This document shows, piece by piece, positions 1 through 5,441 of a stretch of 5,441 nt of DNA. A program made the translations under genes and the position numbers. Below the pieces are notes generated by a model. It saw only the letters and a program-made list of their open reading frames with translations, was not told the origin of the DNA and did not search any database. The DNA is from Pseudanabaenaceae cyanobacterium MP8IB2.15 (GTDB lineage Bacteria > Cyanobacteriota > Cyanobacteriia > Pseudanabaenales > Pseudanabaenaceae): assembly GCA_030248825.1 (NCBI GenBank), contig JARCMB010000012.1, forward strand, positions 1 through 5,441. Reading direction: 5' to 3'. Numbering within the stretch: position 1 is the first letter of the stretch; every line of letters starts with the position of its first letter.

Positions 1-255
1 AGCCGCCGCAACCAGTTCTGCGAAAACTGCTAGATCGGGCTGGATTTTTTCTAACTCAGCCACGCCCAAATTTAACACGCTCGGATCGTCTGCTTCCAAT
101 GCTTTTGCCGTTTCAGGTGAATGCTTGCCGATCTGCGCGATCGACTTTCCTATCGTTGCGATCGTAGCTTCAGCAAACTTCTCGCCCGACTTCTCCAGCG
201 CCTTGGTAAGAAATATCGTTGCAATAACAGTTGTCGCGGTGACTGGATCTAGCAT
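1..255 (-). CDS. Hypothetical protein, N-terminal 85 residues (runs off left edge)
   Basis: An open frame on the minus strand starts with ATG at 255 and stays open for 85 codons to the window edge, so the C-terminus is missing. The start is supported by a GGAGG five bases upstream. The protein begins MLDPVTATTVIATIFLTKAL, a short hydrophobic stretch (about residues 5-18). A Lys/Glu-rich helical segment follows (KALEKSGEKFAEAT, 18-31), then a region rich in Ala, Glu and Pro (about 46-85). I see no catalytic motif, signal peptide cleavage site or clear transmembrane segment; the hydrophobic stretch is short and interrupted by Thr. The opening resembles, from memory only, N-termini of unannotated cyanobacterial proteins, so I assign no function. 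It lies 77 bases downstream of the DUF29-like gene on the same strand and could be co-transcribed with it. That it is a real gene is fairly sure; its role is unknown. Confidence 0.72.
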   Translation of the reverse strand, partial: MLDPVTATTVIATIFLTKALEKSGEKFAEATIATIGKSIAQIGKHSPETAKALEADDPSVLNLGVAELEKIQPDLAVFAELVAAA

Positions 256-260
256 TGTTT

Positions 261-265
261 CCTCC
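261..265 (-). promoter_or_regulatory. Shine-Dalgarno site of the partial gene
   Basis: The minus strand reads GGAGG here, five bases before the ATG at 255. This fixes the start of the partial gene and supports its being translated. Confidence 0.7.
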
Positions 266-332
266 GATTGCGAGTTGAATTAAGTCTATTCATCCATTCC
301 AACACAGATATCTCAAACGATCAAGCGATCGA

Positions 333-764
333 TCATGCAACACTCCCGATGATTAAATCGATCGCCTTGTCGATCATCTCAGATCGATCGACCATTGCCG
401 CTAATTGCACCACCGTATAGCAACCACCAAAAGCTTCCGCAGCAGCACCAGACATAGCAACATGATAGGCATCCGCCACTGCTTCTCTCAACTCTTCTGT
501 CGAAAGATAAGCCCCTCCTGCTTTCCTTCTACGATTGGTTTTCTGAATCTCATACACCGCATTATCGATCGAAGCATCCCACGATCGCGTTGTCTTTCCT
601 TCAGCTTGACGCTTGATTAAATGCAGTAGGAGAATTTTGGCAAAACTAGAGATTCTATTCTGCTTGTCGTCTTTGCTCATCTCAGTCATCTCCTCCACCA
701 GCAGCAAAGCATCAGAAATATTGCCACCCATCAGCAACGTTCGTAGTTCCATCAACTCTTCCAT
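333..764 (-). CDS. DUF29-like family small protein
   Basis: A 143-residue soluble-looking protein without signal peptide or membrane segment. It starts at ATG 764 behind a GGAGGG seven bases upstream and ends with TGA. The N-terminal half is helical and acidic (MEEL...LLVEEMTEMS, 1-30). The most recognisable part is ILLLHLIK (44-51) followed by TTRSW (58-62) and a helix (64-74). The arrangement of HL(I/L)K and then SW matches what I recall of DUF29, a family of unknown function that is abundant and multicopy in cyanobacteria. A basic patch NRRRK (77-81) follows, and the C-terminal half (90-143) is again helical. No catalytic residues are evident. The gene lies 79 bases after fcl and 77 bases before the partial gene, all on one strand. 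Because the gap is wider and the Shine-Dalgarno strong, it may be a separate unit from the fucose genes. Family assignment is by eye and moderately sure; no function is inferred. Confidence 0.8.
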   Translation of the reverse strand: MEELMELRTLLMGGNISDALLLVEEMTEMSKDDKQNRISSFAKILLLHLIKRQAEGKTTRSWDASIDNAVYEIQKTNRRRKAGGAYLSTEELREAVADAYHVAMSGAAAEAFGGCYTVVQLAAMVDRSEMIDKAIDLIIGSVA

Positions 765-771
765 TGTCGAT

Positions 772-777
772 CCCTCC
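772..777 (-). promoter_or_regulatory. Shine-Dalgarno site of the DUF29-like gene
   Basis: The minus strand reads GGAGGG seven bases before the ATG at 764. It selects this ATG over the in-frame Met at residue 5. Confidence 0.7.
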
Positions 778-843
778 AGCCCTGAAGTTTAGTCAGTGGG
801 TTGCTTAATTTTAAAGATAGCATCCTGCTCGGCGTTGACATTT

Positions 844-1791
844 TTAGCTAGCATGTTGGCGATACCAGTCGATCGTGTTGCGTAAGCCCTGCTCAAAGCC
901 GATCTGAGCTGTAAAGCCAAATTGTTGTTTAGCTCTTTCCACATCTAGGCAACGACGAGGTTGACCGTTAGGTTTATCAGTTTCCCAAATAATTTCGCCT
1001 TTAAATTCCATTAACTTGCAAATCAAGTTAATCAAATCGTGGATCGAAATCTCATAACCAGTACCGAGATTAACTGGCTCTGCCTGATCATAGAGTTGAG
1101 TTCCCATCACAATCCCTTGAGCGGCATCATCTGAATAGATAAACTCGCGCGTGGGCGAACCATCACCCCAAACAGATATTCGATCTTCTCCTTTTTGCTG
1201 GGCTTCGTACACCTTACGAATTAGAGCAGGGATCACATGGGAACTATTGGGATTGAAGTTATCCTGTGGCCCATAGAGATTGACAGGTAATAAGAAAATG
1301 CCGTTAAAACCATATTGCTGACGATAGGCTTGAAGCTGTACTAAGAGAGCTTTTTTCGCAACTCCATAGGGCGCATTAGTTTCTTCGGGATATCCATTCC
1401 AAAGATCGTCTTCTTTAAATGGGATGGGAGTAAATTTTGGATAGGCGCAGATTGTACCCACACAGACAAATTTCTGCACGTTCGCTTGATAGGCAGCATG
1501 AATTAACTGTGTTCCCATAATCAGATTGTCGTAGAACAATTCCGCAGGTTTTTTTTGATTTAAGCCAATTCCACCGACGTGGGCTGCTAGGTGAATGACG
1601 ATATCTTGCCCCTGTACGACTTGCTCACAAACTGCCAGAGAGCGTAAATCTTGGTCATTCGATCGAGGAATCGAGATTTTCTCCCGATCTGCGCCTGCTG
1701 CCAAGAGTTTTGCCACAACTTGCTGCCCCAGAAAGCCAGCTCCACCTGTGACTAGAATCCGATAATTTTCAAGATTTGTAAAAGCGTTCAT
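844..1791 (-). CDS. fcl: GDP-L-fucose synthase (GDP-4-keto-6-deoxy-D-mannose 3,5-epimerase/4-reductase)
   Basis: Cytoplasmic enzyme of the extended short-chain dehydrogenase/reductase superfamily, 315 residues, the normal length for the family (also called wcaG). It epimerises the Gmd product at C3 and C5 and reduces it with NADPH to GDP-L-fucose. The Rossmann glycine motif GGAGFLG is at 16-22. The family's N-terminal AAHVGGI is at 69-75. The YxxxK pair is Tyr142/Lys146 within NAPYGVAKKA. The sequence NLYGPQDNF (171-179) and SSHVIPALIRK (183-193) are diagnostic of this enzyme, and Cys115 and His185 align with the epimerase acid/base residues of the E. coli enzyme (Cys109, His179). The usual catalytic Ser position appears to be Thr113 (GTICAYP). 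The WGDGSPTREF segment (208-217) fits substrate binding. No Shine-Dalgarno is visible. The start lies 24 bases after the gmd stop, so translation probably depends on the shared mRNA. TAA stop. Confidence 0.96.
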   Translation of the reverse strand: MNAFTNLENYRILVTGGAGFLGQQVVAKLLAAGADREKISIPRSNDQDLRSLAVCEQVVQGQDIVIHLAAHVGGIGLNQKKPAELFYDNLIMGTQLIHAAYQANVQKFVCVGTICAYPKFTPIPFKEDDLWNGYPEETNAPYGVAKKALLVQLQAYRQQYGFNGIFLLPVNLYGPQDNFNPNSSHVIPALIRKVYEAQQKGEDRISVWGDGSPTREFIYSDDAAQGIVMGTQLYDQAEPVNLGTGYEISIHDLINLICKLMEFKGEIIWETDKPNGQPRRCLDVERAKQQFGFTAQIGFEQGLRNTIDWYRQHAS

Positions 1792-1810
1792 CGGTATTTA
1801 GTAACTGCTG

Positions 1811-1831
1811 ATTGATTATTGCCAATTGTTA
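1811..1831. repeat. Three ATTGNNN heptamers at the gmd-fcl junction
   Basis: On the plus strand ATTG recurs at 1811, 1818 and 1825 with an exact period of seven (attgatt, attgcca, attgtta). Read on the coding strand this is CAAT spaced by three bases. The run covers part of the gap and extends into the last codons and stop of gmd (…NNWQ). It resembles the heptanucleotide STRR repeats known from filamentous cyanobacteria, though it is short and degenerate. Confidence 0.45.
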
Positions 1832-2889
1832 TTAGTGCCAGATTGTCGCAATGTCGCGATATCTATAGCTGCTGCACCGCTAGGAGTTGCTAGCCCCAGA
1901 GCCGCCAAATCTGCATCAACCATGAGATGAACCAACTCTGCAAACGTCACACTTGGTTGCCAGTTTAACTTTTGTCTGGCTTTGGTCGCGTCCCCTAATA
2001 ATAGATCGACCTCGGCGGGACGGAAGTAGCGCGGATCGATTTCGACATAATCTTGCCATTTCAGGTTGGCATAACTGAATGCTAGTTCCAAGAAGTCACT
2101 CACGGCATGGGTTTCGCCTGTTGCCACCACGTAGTCATCGGCGGCTGTTTGCTGAAGCATGAGATACATAGCCTCTACGTAGTCTTTGGCATAGCCCCAA
2201 TCGCGCTTAGCTTCAAGATTGCCGAGATAGAGTTTCTTTTGTTGACCTGCAATGATGCGGGCGATCGCACGGGTAATTTTGCGTGTGACAAACGTCTCGC
2301 CGCGCCGTGGACTTTCATGGTTGAACAAGATGCCATTGCTGGCAAATAAGTCATAGGATTCGCGATAATTCACAGTTTGCCAATGGGCATAAACCTTGGC
2401 ACAGGCATAGGGGCTGCGGGGATAGAACGGCGTAGTTTCACTTTGAGGTACGGCCTGGACTAGCCCAAACATTTCCGAAGAACCCGCTTGGTAGTAGCGG
2501 ACTTCATTGCCTGTGCGTTGCTGAAAATCGCGCAGGGCTTCGAGTAATCGCAGCGTTCCCATGGCCACGGAGTCCACTGTATATTCTGGGGCATCGAAGC
2601 TAACTCGGACATGGGACTGTGCGCCCAAGTTATAGACTTCATGTGGACGGACAGCCTCTAACAGTCGCCCTAAAGCTGTGCCATCGGTAAGGTCGCCGTA
2701 ATGCAGAAATAGTTTGGTATCGGGCAAGTGAGGGTCTTGATAGAGATGATCGATTCGATCGGTATTTATCGTGGAACTACGACGGACAATGCCATGCACT
2801 TGATAGCCCTTAGATAGCAGCAATTCTGAGAGATAAGAGCCATCTTGTCCTGTAATTCCTGTAACGAGTGCGCGTTTTCGATCTGTCAT
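1816..2889 (-). CDS. gmd: GDP-mannose 4,6-dehydratase
   Basis: Cytoplasmic NADP-dependent dehydratase, 357 residues, that converts GDP-D-mannose to GDP-4-keto-6-deoxy-D-mannose. This is the first step to GDP-L-fucose and the substrate for the next gene. The Rossmann motif is the family-specific GITGQDGSYL (11-20). RRSST (36-40) and NLGAQSHVRVSF (87-98) follow, both typical of Gmd. The active site segment GSSEMFG (136-142) carries Ser137 where E. coli has Thr132, and Glu139 as the catalytic acid/base equivalent of Glu134. The YxxxK pair is Tyr161/Lys165 in SPYACAKVYAHW. NHESPRRGETFVTRKI (190-205) is a hallmark sequence, and RPAEVDLLLGD (290-300) is the usual C-terminal signature. About 25 residues after the last helix (333-357) form a low-complexity tail ending NNNWQ, whose final codons fall within the heptamer repeat. 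There is no Shine-Dalgarno before the ATG. It starts 33 bases after potD and ends with TAA. Confidence 0.97.
   Translation of the reverse strand: MTDRKRALVTGITGQDGSYLSELLLSKGYQVHGIVRRSSTINTDRIDHLYQDPHLPDTKLFLHYGDLTDGTALGRLLEAVRPHEVYNLGAQSHVRVSFDAPEYTVDSVAMGTLRLLEALRDFQQRTGNEVRYYQAGSSEMFGLVQAVPQSETTPFYPRSPYACAKVYAHWQTVNYRESYDLFASNGILFNHESPRRGETFVTRKITRAIARIIAGQQKKLYLGNLEAKRDWGYAKDYVEAMYLMLQQTAADDYVVATGETHAVSDFLELAFSYANLKWQDYVEIDPRYFRPAEVDLLLGDATKARQKLNWQPSVTFAELVHLMVDADLAALGLATPSGAAAIDIATLRQSGTNNNWQ
2261..2268. repeat. HIP1 octamer GCGATCGC
   Basis: This is the only full copy in the window of the highly iterated palindrome typical of many cyanobacterial genomes, and it lies inside gmd. The shorter core CGATCG is far more frequent here (see findings). 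Confidence 0.85.
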
Positions 2890-2917
2890 TGGTAATTGAG
2901 ATTATTGATAATTGTGT
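2888..2917. repeat. Four ATTGNNN heptamers in the potD-gmd gap
   Basis: Plus-strand reading gives attggta, attgaga, a two-base slip (tt), then attgata and attgtgt. The units start at 2888, 2895, 2904 and 2911 and fill nearly the whole gap between the potD stop and the gmd start. They look like a degenerate cyanobacterial STRR-type run and match the ATTG period-seven pattern on the other side of gmd. Confidence 0.45.
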
Positions 2918-2922
2918 CGTGA

Positions 2923-4068
2923 TTAAGTGCTAGTCAGCTTTGTCCAATAGCTCTCGTAGATCTGCAAAATGGCAGGATCGAGCTTCACCAGACGACCACC
3001 CTTGTCGATCGACTCCTGCGTTGGCGACCATGCAGCAATATTTTTGAGATCGGGAGCAATTCGATCGATCGCCGACTTGTTGGTTGTGCCAAAACTGTTG
3101 GAGTTACTGACTTTAGCTGCAACTTCTGGTCTTAGGAGGTAGTTAATCCAGATATAAGCCGCTTCGGTGTTGGGTGCATCCTTAGGAATGGCGATCGTAT
3201 CAGTCCAAATCGACGCACCACTCTCAGGAATAATATATTTTACGTCTGGGTTTTGGCGGGCAACACTCAAACCATCGCCAGAGAAAGCCATCGCTACGGC
3301 TAAGTCTCCTGCAATCAGTCGATCGCGCCAAGCATCAGTTTCAAAGCTTGCCACTGAGGGTTTTAGTTCTTGTAACTTCTCAAACGCTTGTTTGATTTGA
3401 GCTGCGTCTGTAGAGTTGTAGTCATATTTCAGCGTGTGCAGTGCCATTGCCATGACTTCACGCACATCGTTAAGTAGTGTTAGCTTGCCCTTAAGCTGTT
3501 CTTTGTGTTCCCACAGGTAGCTCCAATCTTTTGGTTCACTGCCGATCGACTTTTGCACAGCCTTGACGTTGTAGGCAATCCCAGTTGTACCCCAGCTAAT
3601 CGGAACACTGTAGACGTTTTCGGGATCGTAGGCGTTCTTTACGAACGATCGATCGAGGTTGGAGAGATTGGGAATTTTGGTTTTGTCAACCTTGGCAAGC
3701 AGTCCTGGCGCGATCATCTGCGTCACCATGTAGTCACTGGGATAGATCGCACTGTAGTTAGATTTGCCACTTGAAGCTTGCAGTTTTGCCAACATCACCT
3801 CGTTGGAATCGTAACTATCACCAACGATCTTGATCCCAGTTTCAGCCGTGAAGTCTTTTAAGATTTCTTCGTTATCGACATAAGTTGCCCAGCCGTAGAT
3901 ATACAGCGTGTCTTGAACCTTAGATTGAGTTGGGGATTGAGACGGAGAACTGGTTGTGCTGGCATTACAGGCAGAGATCGCAGTGCTAGCAGCCAAGCCA
4001 GAGGCGACATAGGCAGAATTTCGCAAAAACTTACGACGCGATAGACGGGATAAATTCTCAGATATCAC
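2923..4068 (-). CDS. potD: Polyamine-type ABC transporter substrate-binding lipoprotein (PotD-like)
   Basis: Extracytoplasmic solute-binding protein of the spermidine/putrescine family, 381 residues. Translation starts at GTG (4068) behind TAGGAG nine bases upstream; the next in-frame Met is residue 92, so GTG must be used. The N-terminus has a twin-arginine motif (S10-R11-R12-K13-F14-L15), an Ala-rich hydrophobic stretch (19-33) and a lipobox-like ISAC with Cys34. This suggests Tat export and lipid anchoring. A Ser/Thr/Pro linker (37-48) leads to the binding domain (53-381). Compared from memory with E. coli PotD, ligand-contact positions are kept at Trp60, Tyr63, Ser111, Tyr113, Asp201, Glu204, Trp288 and Asp290. 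Two aromatic positions appear changed to Phe (262, 326). Substrate is probably putrescine or spermidine but another cation is possible. It follows potA by 37 bases. No permease gene follows; gmd comes next. Confidence 0.92.
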   Translation of the reverse strand: MISENLSRLSRRKFLRNSAYVASGLAASTAISACNASTTSSPSQSPTQSKVQDTLYIYGWATYVDNEEILKDFTAETGIKIVGDSYDSNEVMLAKLQASSGKSNYSAIYPSDYMVTQMIAPGLLAKVDKTKIPNLSNLDRSFVKNAYDPENVYSVPISWGTTGIAYNVKAVQKSIGSEPKDWSYLWEHKEQLKGKLTLLNDVREVMAMALHTLKYDYNSTDAAQIKQAFEKLQELKPSVASFETDAWRDRLIAGDLAVAMAFSGDGLSVARQNPDVKYIIPESGASIWTDTIAIPKDAPNTEAAYIWINYLLRPEVAAKVSNSNSFGTTNKSAIDRIAPDLKNIAAWSPTQESIDKGGRLVKLDPAILQIYESYWTKLTST

Positions 4069-4077
4069 TAAATTAAT

Positions 4078-4083
4078 CTCCTA
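4078..4083 (-). promoter_or_regulatory. Shine-Dalgarno site deciding the GTG start of potD
   Basis: The minus strand reads TAGGAG nine bases before the GTG at 4068. Together with the twin-arginine motif just inside the protein, it identifies GTG as the start codon. Confidence 0.75.
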
Positions 4084-4105
4084 GGTAAAGTAAATGTGAT
4101 TAATC

Positions 4106-5308
4106 CTAACTGGTTAAGACCAGACAATCATGGGGCGACCATGACACATAAACTTGGCAACCAAACTCCAGTCCAGACCGTTGAGCATTAGCAGATAGAA
4201 TACTCCACTTTTGGGATTGGCTGTCAAACGCCATTACGTCAGCACCTTGATGTTGCGATCTCATCAGAGTCAACTGTTTCGTTGGCATATTATCGCCCGT
4301 CTCTAAATCCACAATGTACTGCGAATGATCGCCAAGGTAAAGCATATTGATGAGCGTACCTTTGTAATAGTTATAAGCAGAATCTGGCGGTTCGATCGAC
4401 ATCTGAATTTTTTCGGGACGCACACACACGGTAGTTTCACGACAATCCATCCAATCAGGTGGCTTTGCCGCAATCAACTTCAAGCCATCACTGGTGATGA
4501 TTTCTAGATTTGTCCCATCTTGAGCAATTACCTCGCCATCAAACTTATTTGTATTACCGATAAAATCTGCGACAAATACCGTCTTGGGTGAGTTATACAT
4601 TTCGCTTGGTGAACCAATTTGCTCAATTCGTCCCTGATTCATCACGGCAATCCGACTGGAAATACTCAAAGCTTCTTCTTGATCGTGCGTCACCATAATG
4701 AAGGTGATTCCCAGATCGCATTGCAAGCTCGATAGTTCGACCTGCATTTGTTTACGTAACTTTAGATCCAACGCACCGAGCGGTTCGTCGAGCAAAACCA
4801 CGGTAGGGCGATTGATCAACGCTCTTGCCAACGCGACACGCTGCTGCTGTCCACCCGACAACTGGCGAGGATAATTATGACCTTTTTCTTCTAAGCGCAC
4901 CAGTGCCAATGACTGCCTTACCCGTTCTTGGATTTCAGCTTTGGGCAACCCGCGCACTTTTAAACCGAATGCAACATTGTCCCAGATCGTCATATGTCCA
5001 AACAAAGCATAGCTCTGGAAGACAGTATTGACAGGACGACGATAAGCGGGCACATAGGTCATGGGCTGACCTTGAATATAAATTTCTCCTGCCGATGGTT
5101 CCTCGAAGCCTGCAATCAGCCGTAACAGCGTAGTCTTACCACACCCAGACGGGCCCAAGATACTAAATAATTCGCCCTTTTGAATCTGGAGGTCAACTCC
5201 CTGCACTGCCGTATAGGAGTCAAAAAACTTAAACACGTTCTTAAGCTCGACATCTAAGGTAGTGCTGGCTATAGAGCGGACATTTGCTTCAGTGGTGGAT
5301 TGCGCCAT
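4106..5308 (-). CDS. potA: Polyamine-type ABC transporter ATP-binding protein (PotA-like)
   Basis: Cytoplasmic ATPase that would power uptake through a membrane permease pair (PotB/PotC) fed by PotD. All ATP-site motifs are intact: Walker A GPSGCGKTT (52-60), Q-loop Gln98 in VFQSYALF, signature LSGGQQQR (150-157), Walker B VVLLDEP (170-176), D-loop GALD (178-181) and switch His208. VNTVFQSYALFGHMT and the C-terminal TOBE-like region (about 255-400, with VCVRPEKI at 294-301 and YVSWSPHDCLVL at 387-398) mark it as the PotA/CysA type of importer ATPase. At 400 residues it is somewhat longer than usual. The excess seems to lie before the last TOBE strand, around 352-384. Only a weak Shine-Dalgarno-like AGGT, 11 bases upstream, precedes the ATG, inside a tandem repeat. 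First gene of the likely unit; potD follows after 37 bases. Substrate specificity is inferred from the potD neighbour. TAG stop. Confidence 0.94.
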   Translation of the reverse strand: MAQSTTEANVRSIASTTLDVELKNVFKFFDSYTAVQGVDLQIQKGELFSILGPSGCGKTTLLRLIAGFEEPSAGEIYIQGQPMTYVPAYRRPVNTVFQSYALFGHMTIWDNVAFGLKVRGLPKAEIQERVRQSLALVRLEEKGHNYPRQLSGGQQQRVALARALINRPTVVLLDEPLGALDLKLRKQMQVELSSLQCDLGITFIMVTHDQEEALSISSRIAVMNQGRIEQIGSPSEMYNSPKTVFVADFIGNTNKFDGEVIAQDGTNLEIITSDGLKLIAAKPPDWMDCRETTVCVRPEKIQMSIEPPDSAYNYYKGTLINMLYLGDHSQYIVDLETGDNMPTKQLTLMRSQHQGADVMAFDSQSQKWSILSANAQRSGLEFGCQVYVSWSPHDCLVLTS

Positions 5309-5441
5309 AGCTAAAATTTACCTAAAAATTTACCTAAACCAAGCTGGTAAACAAAGATTAGTACAATTTCGGCGGGATGGATAGCGATCGACCGATTATG
5401 ATCCGCACAGTGCAAGTGATGATTTAAGGTTTAGCTGTGAT
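5309..5441 (-). other. Non-coding leader upstream of potA
   Basis: These 133 bases hold no convincing gene on either strand; all frames are short and closed by stops. The promoter of the potA unit is expected here, but I find no -35/-10 pair with normal spacing. The nearest hints, TTGCAC followed by ATAATC, are only about ten bases apart. The far right end could include the last codons of an upstream gene, which cannot be judged. Confidence 0.4.
5313..5338. repeat. Tandem 12-bp repeat before potA
   Basis: The unit aaaatttaccta occurs twice in perfect tandem (5313-5324, 5325-5336) and the period continues for two more bases. On the coding strand each unit reads TAGGTAAATTTT, so each contains a weak Shine-Dalgarno-like AGGT. 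The copies lie just upstream of the potA ATG at 5308. Confidence 0.8.

Noticed and set aside
318..331. Small inverted repeat cgatc-aagc-gatcg after the DUF29-like stop, as a terminator
   Set aside because: The stem is only five pairs, is followed on the minus strand by TTTGAG rather than a T-run, and arises naturally from two nearby GATC-rich HIP1-like cores.
835..840. Plus-strand TTGACA as a -35 box
   Set aside because: No TATAAT-like hexamer lies about 17 bases downstream, and no plus-strand gene follows.
2107..2349. Plus-strand open frame opposite gmd, and similar frames opposite potD, potA and the DUF29-like gene
   Set aside because: They lie wholly inside well-supported minus-strand genes, show no family motifs, and are best explained as shadow frames.
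5341..5441. Start of a divergent plus-strand gene, or an NtcA-type operator (GTA-N8-TAC)
   Set aside because: The plus-strand ATG near 5377 meets a stop after 16 codons. The only GTA…TAC pair on the minus strand is spaced 12, not 8, so it does not fit the NtcA consensus.
1..5441. Mobile element, CRISPR array, tRNA or defence system
   Set aside because: No transposase or integrase, no regular repeat-spacer pattern, no tRNA-like cloverleaf and no defence domains were seen. The window is explained by transport, sugar-nucleotide and two unknown genes.

Overview
The window most likely comes from a cyanobacterial chromosome. The palindrome CGATCG occurs 21 times by hand count in 5.4 kb, against about one expected by chance, and there is one full HIP1 octamer (GCGATCGC). 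Short ATTGNNN heptamer runs resemble cyanobacterial STRR repeats. The small protein at 333-764 looks like DUF29, a family prominent in cyanobacteria. I cannot name the genus.

Every gene is on the minus strand, so the transcript reads from the right end to the left. It begins with a non-coding leader (5309-5441) that contains a tandem 12-bp repeat. Next come potA (4106-5308), a polyamine-type ABC transporter ATPase, and potD (2923-4068), a predicted Tat-exported substrate-binding lipoprotein. These are followed by gmd (1816-2889) and fcl/wcaG (844-1791), the two enzymes that convert GDP-mannose to GDP-L-fucose. The gaps between these four genes are only 37, 33 and 24 bases, so they probably form one transcription unit. 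After a 79-base gap comes the DUF29-like gene (333-764). After another 77 bases comes the start of an unrecognised gene that runs off the left edge (1-255).

Two functional modules are placed end to end. The transporter half holds an ATPase and a binding protein but no permease genes (potB/potC). The sugar-nucleotide half is a complete two-step route to GDP-L-fucose, but no glycosyltransferase is visible. The most notable local features are the missing permeases exactly where gmd-fcl begins, and the heptamer runs on both sides of gmd. In addition, gmd and fcl lack Shine-Dalgarno sequences, whereas potD, the DUF29-like gene and the partial gene have clear ones. I see no RNA gene, CRISPR array, transposase or convincing intrinsic terminator. 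I also see no clearly new multi-gene system; what stands out is the arrangement of known families.
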